From positions 1-14,199 of the forward strand of contig CAZFLD010000093.1 of assembly GCA_964519835.1 (NCBI GenBank): a stretch of DNA of 14,199 nt, in the 5' to 3' direction. This document shows, one piece after another, positions 1 to 6,607 of this stretch; the first letter of the stretch is position 1; each line of letters starts with the position of its first letter. The notes below the pieces were generated by a model. It was not told where the DNA came from. It worked only from the letters and a program-made list of their open reading frames with translations, and did no database searches. Both the position numbers and the translations under genes were made by a program. Source of the stretch: CAZFLD01 sp964519835 (lineage in GTDB: Bacteria; Spirochaetota; Spirochaetia; DSM-27196; CAZFLD01).

Positions 1-115
1 GCGCCCGGCGCAGCTCCCCGCGCAACCGCAACCGCACGCCCCCGCGCCCCCGCCTCCCGCCGGTGGCCCCCACAAACTGCTTGGCGACTGCCTGCCTCAT
101 CAGTATTCTTCTCCA
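1..115. other. left-edge sequence, possible ends of neighbouring genes
   Basis: This is G/C- and Pro-codon-rich sequence before lysA. Two readings are possible and neither is proven. On the + strand one frame is open from the edge to a TGA at 117-119 that overlaps the lysA ATG (ATGA), as expected for a translationally coupled upstream gene; its tail would end in residues CLISILLQ. On the minus strand an ATG at 100 reads leftwards into an open frame beginning MRQAVAKQFVGATGG, with GGAG-like bases upstream, as expected for a divergent gene. The lysA frame itself is also open to the edge, Pro/Ala-rich and without a usual start codon. I recognise no family. Confidence 0.25.
81..109 (+). promoter_or_regulatory. 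candidate promoter of lysA
   Basis: TTGGCG (81-86) and TATTCT (104-109) are separated by 17 bp, each with 4 of 6 matches to the sigma-70 boxes. Transcription would begin at about 115-117, on the lysA ATG at 116, so the message would be leaderless. This agrees with the absence of any Shine-Dalgarno before that ATG. If lysA is instead coupled to an upstream gene, the match is a coincidence. Confidence 0.4.
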
Positions 116-1378
116 ATGACCGCAAAGACACACCCGTTTAGTAAGGCTCGCCTCGAGGAGCTCACCGGCAAGTACTCCACTCCCTTTCACGTATATGACG
201 AGAAGGCCATTCGCGAAAACGCGCGCGCACTCAACGCAGCCTTTTCTTGGGTTCCCGGCGGCTACGAAAACTTTTTTGCCGTAAAGGCGCTTCCAAATCC
301 TCGGATTATGCAGATCGTCCACGAAGAGGGCATGGGCTTTGACTGCAGCTCACTATCGGAGCTTCTTCTTGCCGAACGGATGGGCGTCACCGGCGAGGCG
401 GTTATGTTCACGTCGAACGATACACCGCTGGCGGACTACAAAAAGGCGCTCGAGATCGGTGCGATCCTTAACCTCGACGACGTAACACATATCGACTTTT
501 TGCGGCAACGCGCACGGATCCCTGAGCTGATTTGCTTCCGCTACAATCCGGGGCCGCTCAAATCCGGAAACGCCATCATCGGCAATCCGGAGGAGGCGAA
601 GTATGGCCTGACACGTCCGCAGATCTTCGAGGCCTACGATCGCGCCCGCGGCTACGGGGCAACGCGGTTTGGCCTTCACACGATGGTCGCGTCAAACGAG
701 CTCAACGTGGACTATTTTGTGGAGACCGCGCGCCTTCTTTTTCAGCTGGCGGCGGACCTCAAAGCGGAAGCGAAGATCGAAGTGGAGTTTGTGAATCTCG
801 GCGGCGGCATCGGCATCCCCTACCGTCCCGAGGATACCGCAGTCGACTACGAGCTGCTCTCCGCCGGAATCAAGGCGGCCTACGAGGAGACCATGGCGCC
901 CGCCGGACTTGGAGAGGTTCGTGTTGTCATGGAAAACGGCCGGGTGATCACGGGCCCCTACGGTTGGTTGGTTGGTTGTGCCAAACACAAAAAGGACACC
1001 TACAAGCGATACATCGGTCTGGACGCCACGATGGCTAACCTGATGCGCCCGGGTATGTACGGCGCCTACCACCACATCAGCGTTGTAGGTAAAGAGGGCG
1101 AGGAGGCCACGGAGGTCTACGACGTGACGGGGAGCCTCTGCGAGAACAACGACAAGTTCTGCATCGACAGGGAGCTTCCGCCCATCGACATCGGCGATTA
1201 TGTGGTGATTCACGACACCGGCGCCCACGGGCACTCGATGGGCTTTAACTACAACGGGAAGTTGCGGTCCGCGGAGTTTCTGTTGAGATCCGATGGAAAA
1301 TTTGAGCTGATACGGCGCGCGGAGACGGTGAACGATTACCTGCGCACCCTCGATTTCGAGCCCGGGGACCCGGTCTAG
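116..1378 (+). CDS. lysA: diaminopimelate decarboxylase (LysA), PLP fold-type III
   Basis: It would decarboxylate meso-diaminopimelate to L-lysine, the last step of lysine synthesis, in the cytoplasm. The 420 residues match the usual length. Visible marks are the PLP-lysine motif FFAVKA (K57), the phosphate-binding loop LGGGIG (228-233), ENGRVITGPYG (273-283), and GSLCENNDKF (339-348), whose C342 sits at the catalytic Cys position. The Tyr of GFNYNG (376-381) and the C-terminal IRRAET (399-404) also fit. The segment usually written HIGS reads GLHTMVASN (187-194), so this is a divergent LysA clade, and the substrate is family inference. No Shine-Dalgarno precedes the ATG. The gene runs convergently into the TerB-like gene, with 110 bp between the stop codons. 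Confidence 0.87.
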   Translation: MTAKTHPFSKARLEELTGKYSTPFHVYDEKAIRENARALNAAFSWVPGGYENFFAVKALPNPRIMQIVHEEGMGFDCSSLSELLLAERMGVTGEAVMFTSNDTPLADYKKALEIGAILNLDDVTHIDFLRQRARIPELICFRYNPGPLKSGNAIIGNPEEAKYGLTRPQIFEAYDRARGYGATRFGLHTMVASNELNVDYFVETARLLFQLAADLKAEAKIEVEFVNLGGGIGIPYRPEDTAVDYELLSAGIKAAYEETMAPAGLGEVRVVMENGRVITGPYGWLVGCAKHKKDTYKRYIGLDATMANLMRPGMYGAYHHISVVGKEGEEATEVYDVTGSLCENNDKFCIDRELPPIDIGDYVVIHDTGAHGHSMGFNYNGKLRSAEFLLRSDGKFELIRRAETVNDYLRTLDFEPGDPV

Positions 1379-1468
1379 GCGCCGCCGCACACGAACGCCG
1401 TGCGCCGGTCCGGCAGCTCGGGCCGCCTGTACCATCGCTGCTCAAAAACCCAGGCGGTGCGGCGGACG

Positions 1469-1486
1469 CGCGCTCCCCGCAGCGCG
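1469..1486 (-). terminator. weak hairpin after the TerB-like gene
   Basis: CGCGCT (1469-1474) and AGCGCG (1481-1486) form a 6-bp GC stem with a 6-nt loop, directly beyond the TAG of the minus-strand TerB-like gene. A larger 7-bp pair, CCGCCTG (1423-1429) with CAGGCGG (1451-1457), lies in the same 110-bp convergent gap (1379-1488). Neither is followed by a T run, so intrinsic termination is only a possibility. I see nothing else in the gap. Confidence 0.25.
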
Positions 1487-1488
1487 TG

Positions 1489-1827
1489 CTACTCGCTCCA
1501 GATGCGCGTGATGCGCTCGATAAAGCCGTGCTCTTCGTGGCCTTGGTAGCCGCCCTTGAGCGACAGCTCGTGGAGTTCCTCGACAACAAAGTCGCGGGCC
1601 TCTTTGCGTGTGATTTCACGGGCAAAGGCTTCGAAATCGCCGTCGCCTTCGACCCGCTCTTCGAAGCGAACAAGACACTCGTCCATATCCTCGAAGTGAT
1701 AAACGTCGCGGAGCCGGTCCACGCCGGCGATCTCTTCGTCGTCGATAACACCGTCGGACAGCAACAGTATTTTGACGGCTCCCGCCAAAAACGAGCGCTC
1801 ATCCAAGGTTAGTTCACGGATTGTCAT
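1489..1827 (-). CDS. TerB-like helical protein
   Basis: This 112-residue protein resembles the TerB/tellurite-resistance-like helical fold. The N-terminal half reads as helix, then the acidic turn LLLSDGVIDDEEIAGVDRL (21-39), which is the TerB-like hallmark with a DG-x-ID-x-EE core, followed by charged helices to the end. TerB-like domains may bind metal and occur alone in many unrelated genomes, so tellurite resistance should not be assumed. It is soluble with no signal peptide. The start at 1827 is supported by AAGAGG (complement of 1833-1838) 5 nt upstream. It follows the EIIA gene by 18 nt, so the two are probably cotranscribed. The family is fairly sure; the function is unknown. Confidence 0.65.
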   Translation of the reverse strand: MTIRELTLDERSFLAGAVKILLLSDGVIDDEEIAGVDRLRDVYHFEDMDECLVRFEERVEGDGDFEAFAREITRKEARDFVVEELHELSLKGGYQGHEEHGFIERITRIWSE

Positions 1828-1845
1828 AACAGCCTCTTCCCAGCC

Positions 1846-2343
1846 CTACGCGATCGTCCGGTTTTTGATCACCCTGTGGAAAGCATCGGAGAGTTTCTCC
1901 TCGATCTCTTCTTGGCAGATACAGGAGAGAAGCTCCTCGCGAAACGAAGCGTGGCGAACCAAGGATACCAGAGAGGACAAGATGGTTAGGTAATCCATCT
2001 GTTTGTCCGGGTGATTTGCAACGATAAATAGCAGGTGAACAGGATGACCGTCGACGGCGTCGTAATCTATGCCTTCCTTGGAAACGCCCAATGTGATTTC
2101 CGAGTCTTCGATCGCGGGAGATCTACCGTGTGCAACCGCTACGCCGTGGCCAAAGCCGGTGGTCTGCAATTGTTCTCGCTGAATGACAATTTCTGCAAAC
2201 TCGTCCGGATCGAGATTTGTGATCGAGCCTAAAACAGGCGAACGGTGGATGATCTCACGGATCGCATCATACTTGCCTGAACTCCGCACGTCCCAAACAA
2301 CACTTCCTGAGTTAAAAAAGATATGCTGTGAGACATCGTTCAT
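1846..2343 (-). CDS. ptsN: PTS EIIA type-2 protein, PtsN-like
   Basis: This 165-residue single-domain phosphocarrier belongs to the fructose/mannitol-type EIIA family that includes nitrogen-PTS EIIA. The signature around the phosphorylated His reads TGFGHGVAVAHGRS (62-75), with H72 as the expected phosphosite; most relatives have Pro where A71 stands (GVAIPH). The remainder follows the family, with SEITLGVSKEGIDYDAVDGHPVHLLF-type strands (81-106) and a C-terminal helical part. No membrane or sugar-transport domain is linked, so a regulatory role is more likely than transport. The start is placed at the ATG at 2343. The frame could extend to a TTG at 2382, but that codon falls inside the likely -35 box. 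No Shine-Dalgarno precedes the ATG. It heads a unit with the TerB-like gene. Confidence 0.82.
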   Translation of the reverse strand: MNDVSQHIFFNSGSVVWDVRSSGKYDAIREIIHRSPVLGSITNLDPDEFAEIVIQREQLQTTGFGHGVAVAHGRSPAIEDSEITLGVSKEGIDYDAVDGHPVHLLFIVANHPDKQMDYLTILSSLVSLVRHASFREELLSCICQEEIEEKLSDAFHRVIKNRTIA

Positions 2344-2353
2344 GCTACGCCCG

Positions 2354-2382
2354 AATATGGAATGTTGACGGAAAAAGGTCAA
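2354..2382 (-). promoter_or_regulatory. candidate promoter of the ptsN-like gene
   Basis: Read on the minus strand, TTGACC (2382-2377; 5 of 6 to the -35 consensus), a 17-bp spacer and CATATT (2359-2354; 4 of 6) make a good sigma-70-type promoter. The expected start near 2347 leaves only about 4 nt before the ATG at 2343. Confidence 0.5.
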
Positions 2383-2397
2383 TACGTATCGATACCG

Positions 2398-2428
2398 CTG
2401 TAACAGAAGGTCAAAATCCTGTTACTGT
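2398..2428 (+). promoter_or_regulatory. paired near-palindromes upstream of purL, likely operator or promoter
   Basis: CTGTAACAG (2398-2406) and CTGTTACTG (2419-2427) are two copies of a 9-bp near-palindrome whose centres are 21 bp apart, two helical turns. Together they also form the inverted repeat GTAACAG-N12-CTGTTAC. Weak promoter boxes overlap them: GTAACA (2400-2405) and TACTGT (2423-2428), 17 bp apart. They lie 11 nt before the purL ATG and in the 95-bp divergent gap with the ptsN-like gene. I cannot name a regulator; the site does not resemble the enterobacterial PurR box. Confidence 0.45.
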
Positions 2429-2438
2429 GCCTTGATTT

Positions 2439-5400
2439 ATGAGAATTGAGGTAACCGTCCGTCCCGAGTTCGACGACGGCCGAGTTCAATCGCTCTCAAC
2501 GCGTCTGGCGGACCTGGTAAGCGCTGGAATGTGTGTCTCGATTGTCGACGTGTATCTCGTGGAAGACGGCGTTCTGGAGCACATCGACGCTTGTTCCCTC
2601 GGCGACCTGTTCCGCGATGCGGTCACCCAGACCGCCCACATCGAGCGTTCCGTCCTGGAACCAAGCGGCCGCGGCGATTCAGGCGCCGCCACCCGACCCG
2701 GCATCAACAACTGGAGCGCAGCCATCGAGGTCGCCGTCAAGCCCGGCGTCACCGACCCCGTAGCCATAACCGCGGTAAAGGCTCTCGAGGCCGCCGGCGC
2801 AAGCGGCCGAGTGCAGACCGCCCGTCTCTACGTCTTCTCTTACGCCCAAGCCCCCGAGCCGCCGAGCGCGCGGGCGCCCCGAGACGCGGCGGATTCCATC
2901 GGGATCGCTGCAACGGCCGGCGCCCCCGCCGCGCCCGGTCCACACGCTACCGCCCCGCCCGGCCCGGAAGGCGCCGCCGATCGCACCGACTGGAACGTCG
3001 TGGCCGCGCGACTGCACAACCCCCTTATCGAATCCGCAACCATCCTCACTATCGACGACTTTCGAGCCGGCAGCCGCCTGCCCGACTCGTACCCGGTCCC
3101 CGGCACCTCAGCCGTGCCGACGGTCCGGAACATCCCGATTCTTGATCTTGATGACCATGCCCTGGCCGCCGTGTCCAAGGATCGACTGCTCGCTCTCTCA
3201 CGAGCGGAGTTCCGAGCCGTTCAGGCCCATTTTGCGCGCGAGGACGTACAGGAGGCGAGAGCAGCCCGTGGCCTCACCGCCGAGCCTACCGACGTCGAGC
3301 TCGAGATGATCGCCCAAACGTGGTCTGAACACTGTAAACACAAGATCTTTGCCGCTCGCTTCGGCTACGACGACGGCTCCGGCAAGACAGTAGAGATCGA
3401 CGGCCTGTTTACGACGTACATCAAGGGCACTACCGATGAACTCGCACGTGGCCGTGACGACCTCTTGTCGGTCTTTCACGACAACTCCGGTGTCGTTGCC
3501 TTTGACGAGAATTACCTCGTCTGCTTCAAGGTCGAGACCCACAACAGCCCCTCGGCCCTCGACCCGTACGGTGGGGCCATCACCGGCATCGTTGGGGTCA
3601 ATCGGGACATCATCGGAACCGGCCTCGGCGCGTTTCCGATGTTCAACACCGACGTCCTGTGCTTTGGTTTGCCGGACACGGCGGCCGGCGATATTCCCGC
3701 CGGTCTTATGCACCCAAAGGAGATCCTCCGCGGCGTCCACAGGGGCATCGTCGACGGCGGCAACCAATCCGGCATCCCGGTGATCGCAGGGGCATTTTTT
3801 TTCGACGAGAGCTACCGCGGCAAGCCGCTTGTCTTCTGCGGCACCGGCGGAATCCTCCCACGAACGCTCCCGCCCAACGGCCGCTCCGTTTTTGACGCAC
3901 CGGCGGGCGCCGACACAACCGCCGCCAAAAGCTCCGGCGGGCCGCGCCCCTCATGGCGGAAATGCGCCCTGCCCGGGGACTTCGCGGTTATGGTCGGCGG
4001 CCGCATCGGAAAGGACGGCATCCACGGCGCCACATTCTCCTCACAGGCCCTCGACGAGGCGTCCCCGGTCTCCGCCGTACAGATCGGAGACCCGATCACA
4101 CAACGCCGTATGCTCGACTTTCTTATGGCGGCCCGCGATCGCGGACTCTACACCTCCATAACCGACAACGGCGCCGGCGGCCTCTCGAGCTCCCTCGGCG
4201 AAATGGCCCATGAGAGCGGTGGTGTTTTTGTCGACCTCGCCTCTTGTCCCCTAAAGTACGAGGGGCTTGCGCCCTGGGAGATCTGGGTCTCCGAGAGCCA
4301 GGAGCGAATGAGCGTCGCCGTCCCGCCGGATTGTCTCGATGACTTCCTCGAGTTGGCAAAACGGCGAGACGTTGAGGCGACGGCCGTGGGACGATTCAGG
4401 GACGACGGGTTTGTTACCTTGCAGTACGGCGAGGAGACGGTCGGTCTTCTCTATCTGGAGTTCCTGGAGAAGGGCCTTCCTCGTATGGAAATCCCGGCGC
4501 GTTGGATTCCGGCGGCCGACCGTGGCTTCGCCGTCGAGCCCGGGCCGTCCCCGGCGGCTTCCGCGAACGAGCCGCCGCGCCTCGAACAGCTCCTGCTCGA
4601 TGTACTCTCACACCCCAACGTCGCCGGAAAGGACCACCTGGTACGGCAGTACGACCACGAGGTGGGTGGCCGCACAGTCGTGCGGCCCTTCTGCGGTCGC
4701 GGCGCGGACCCGAACCCCGCGGTAGCCGACGCTCCGCCCCGCCCATCCGCCGGACCCGCCGCCGGCGTTTCCGGCCCCACCGACGGTGGTGTCGTGCGGC
4801 CTCTCTACAACTCATCCCGCGGACTCACCGTCACCCACGGCCTCTGTCCCCGGTACGGCGACTACGACACCTATCACATGGCCGCCGCCGCCGTCGACGA
4901 GGCCTACCGCGCTCACATCGCCCTTGGTGGAGACCCCGATCGGGCCTACGTCCTGGACAACTTCTGCTGGCCCGACCCGGTTCTCTCCGACGACACCCCC
5001 GACGGGCCTTACAAGGCCGCACAGCTTGTTCGGGCGTGTCAGGGCCTCGCGGACGCCTGTCGCGCCTACGGTCTGCCTATGATCTCGGGTAAAGACTCCA
5101 TGAAAAATGACGCCCGTCTCGGCGACACAAAGATCTCCGTGCGGCCCACGCTGCTTGTGAGCTTGATGGGGATTATCGAGAATGTGGCTGCCTCCACGAC
5201 CACGGCGTTTCCTCGAGCAGGTCTGCAGCTGTTTCTCGTGGGACGGAACAGGGGCGAGCTCGGCGGGAGCGTATTCGAGGCGGTAACGGCGGCCGCCGAG
5301 CAGGCGTCGGGCGCGCAAGACCCACAGCGGTCCCCAACCCAACGGTCGTCGGCCCTCGCCCCACGGTCGCCGTCGCCGGCGGTCTACTTTGCCGAGGCCA

Positions 5401-5852
5401 AGGTGTGTTACCGGTCCCTCGCCGGCGCGATTCGGGACGGGATTATCGCCGCTGTTCACGACCTGTCGGACGGCGGGCTCTCCGTGAGCCTCGCCGAGGC
5501 GGTGATCGGTGGGGAGGCGGGAGCGTATGTCGACCTCGCCATGCTTGCCGTCGCTCCGGGTTTCAAAGCCGAGGCGCCCGACAAAAAACCGACGGCGCGA
5601 CCGGCCGCCCCAACGCCGCCAACGCCACCAGAGCTCCTTTTCTGTGAATCCACCTCTCGCTTTGTTGTTGCCGTGGTGCCTGGTGACGGCGACCGGTTCA
5701 CGAAACGGTTTCCCGCGGGACTGTGCACGCACATCGGTTCAACAACCGCGGACAGAGAGTTGCGCGTGTCCGACGGCAAACGCGAGCTGATACGCCTCGG
5801 CGCCGACCAGCTTGCCGCCGCATACGGGTCCCTCGAGGAGCAACTATCGTGA
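2439..5852 (+). CDS. purL: phosphoribosylformylglycinamidine synthase, PurS-PurL fusion (PurSL)
   Basis: This is the synthetase subunit for step four of purine synthesis. With ammonia from PurQ and ATP it converts FGAR to FGAM. The 1137 residues begin with two PurS-like modules (about 1-65 and 92-136, the latter with KPGVTDP). The PurL core follows, with PTDVELE and TWSEHCKHKIF (H298), ETHNSPSALDPYGGAITG (366-383), DNGAGGLSSSLGEM (576-589), ISGKDSMKND (882-891) and VHDLSDGGLSVSLAEA (1006-1021). PurSL proteins I know are near 1000 residues. The excess lies in Pro/Ala/Ser-rich inserts at about 137-178, 482-506, 698-712, 751-785, 954-982 and 1042-1064. No glutaminase domain is present; purQ follows with a 4-bp overlap. 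The ATG lacks a Shine-Dalgarno, and MRIEVTVRPEF is a natural PurS strand-one start. Confidence 0.95.
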   Translation: MRIEVTVRPEFDDGRVQSLSTRLADLVSAGMCVSIVDVYLVEDGVLEHIDACSLGDLFRDAVTQTAHIERSVLEPSGRGDSGAATRPGINNWSAAIEVAVKPGVTDPVAITAVKALEAAGASGRVQTARLYVFSYAQAPEPPSARAPRDAADSIGIAATAGAPAAPGPHATAPPGPEGAADRTDWNVVAARLHNPLIESATILTIDDFRAGSRLPDSYPVPGTSAVPTVRNIPILDLDDHALAAVSKDRLLALSRAEFRAVQAHFAREDVQEARAARGLTAEPTDVELEMIAQTWSEHCKHKIFAARFGYDDGSGKTVEIDGLFTTYIKGTTDELARGRDDLLSVFHDNSGVVAFDENYLVCFKVETHNSPSALDPYGGAITGIVGVNRDIIGTGLGAFPMFNTDVLCFGLPDTAAGDIPAGLMHPKEILRGVHRGIVDGGNQSGIPVIAGAFFFDESYRGKPLVFCGTGGILPRTLPPNGRSVFDAPAGADTTAAKSSGGPRPSWRKCALPGDFAVMVGGRIGKDGIHGATFSSQALDEASPVSAVQIGDPITQRRMLDFLMAARDRGLYTSITDNGAGGLSSSLGEMAHESGGVFVDLASCPLKYEGLAPWEIWVSESQERMSVAVPPDCLDDFLELAKRRDVEATAVGRFRDDGFVTLQYGEETVGLLYLEFLEKGLPRMEIPARWIPAADRGFAVEPGPSPAASANEPPRLEQLLLDVLSHPNVAGKDHLVRQYDHEVGGRTVVRPFCGRGADPNPAVADAPPRPSAGPAAGVSGPTDGGVVRPLYNSSRGLTVTHGLCPRYGDYDTYHMAAAAVDEAYRAHIALGGDPDRAYVLDNFCWPDPVLSDDTPDGPYKAAQLVRACQGLADACRAYGLPMISGKDSMKNDARLGDTKISVRPTLLVSLMGIIENVAASTTTAFPRAGLQLFLVGRNRGELGGSVFEAVTAAAEQASGAQDPQRSPTQRSSALAPRSPSPAVYFAEAKVCYRSLAGAIRDGIIAAVHDLSDGGLSVSLAEAVIGGEAGAYVDLAMLAVAPGFKAEAPDKKPTARPAAPTPPTPPELLFCESTSRFVVAVVPGDGDRFTKRFPAGLCTHIGSTTADRELRVSDGKRELIRLGADQLAAAYGSLEEQLS

Positions 5853-6607
5853 AGCCGCGCGTCCTTGTTCTGGTGGGGCTCGGCATCAATGCCGATCTCG
5901 AGCTTACCGAGGCGTTTCGCCGTGTCGGCGGCAGCCCGGAGCGGATCCACTGCCTTGATCTTTTCCGGGACCCCTCACTACTCGACCACTACCATCTGTT
6001 GGCACTGCCCGGCGGGTTCTCGTTCGGCGACCACCTCGGTTCCGGACTGGTCCTCGCCCACATGATCAGGGCAAAGCTCCGTGCGAATCTCAACGGCTTT
6101 GTGGATCGGGGCAGACCGATTATCGGCATTTGCAATGGTTTTCAGGTGCTTGTGAAATCCGGCCTGATTCCCAACGGCGATGGGTCCTGGACCCCGCGAG
6201 TATCCCTCGTCCACAACACCACGGGCCGATTTGTCGATCGGTGGGTTCGTCTCGCCACAAACGTACAGAACACTTCCCCCTGGCTTGTCGGCCTGGGGGA
6301 GCTCGACGTGCCCATTCGCCACGGCGAAGGTTGCTTTGTCTTTGGAGACGCGGCTTCGCGGGTGGCGCTCGCACGGCAGGTTGCCTTTTCCTACACGGGC
6401 AACAATCCCAACGGCTCTGAGGATGCAATCGCGGGGATGACCGATCGGACGGGCCGAGTGCTGGGTATGATGCCTCATCCGGAGGCCTACTTGGACGGTC
6501 TGAGCCATCCGTCGCGACCGGGGTGCGTCACCGGATCGCCAAACGACTCGCCCGCCCTTGCGCTTTTGGCAAACGGCATCCAAGCGGCAGCGGAGGCTGT
6601 ATCGTGA
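5849..6607 (+). CDS. purQ: phosphoribosylformylglycinamidine synthase, glutaminase subunit PurQ
   Basis: This class I glutamine amidotransferase supplies ammonia to the PurL partner encoded just upstream. It has 252 residues. The nucleophile Cys lies in GICNGFQVL, the oxyanion-loop sequence LPGGFSFGDHLGSG is intact, and the catalytic His-Glu pair is in MPHPEAY near the C-terminus. The start is the GTG at 5849, whose GTGA overlaps the purL stop. GAGGAG (5835-5840) stands 8 nt upstream, and MKPRVLVLVGLGIN is the expected first strand. A longer in-frame ATG at 5723 would only add sequence buried in purL. Coupled translation should keep PurL and PurQ stoichiometric. Confidence 0.95.
   Translation: MKPRVLVLVGLGINADLELTEAFRRVGGSPERIHCLDLFRDPSLLDHYHLLALPGGFSFGDHLGSGLVLAHMIRAKLRANLNGFVDRGRPIIGICNGFQVLVKSGLIPNGDGSWTPRVSLVHNTTGRFVDRWVRLATNVQNTSPWLVGLGELDVPIRHGEGCFVFGDAASRVALARQVAFSYTGNNPNGSEDAIAGMTDRTGRVLGMMPHPEAYLDGLSHPSRPGCVTGSPNDSPALALLANGIQAAAEAVS

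Noticed and set aside
962..977. Four GGTT units in lysA, possible phase-variation tract
   Set aside because: Four tetranucleotide units are short, and they encode GWLVG within a conserved region (GPYGWLV), so chance codon choice explains them.
692..1435. 247-codon minus-strand frame opposite lysA
   Set aside because: It mirrors well-conserved LysA coding sequence and has no recognisable protein features; a G+C-driven shadow.
1489..1827. Tellurite-resistance function for the TerB-like gene
   Set aside because: No terC, terD, terZ or other ter genes are nearby; isolated TerB-like domains are widespread.
2344..2382. Upstream TTG start (2382) adding 13 residues to the ptsN-like gene
   Set aside because: The TTG coincides with the best -35 box and the added residues are not part of the EIIA fold; the ATG at 2343 fits better.
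3793..3801. Run of eight T in purL as a slippage or frameshift site
   Set aside because: The frame is intact on both sides and encodes AFFFDES, consistent with the family; no reason to propose programmed frameshifting.
4812..5732. Long open frame (306 codons) on the minus strand inside purL
   Set aside because: It is antisense to conserved PurL motifs, and its composition follows the G+C-rich third positions of purL. No family resemblance or ribosome site.
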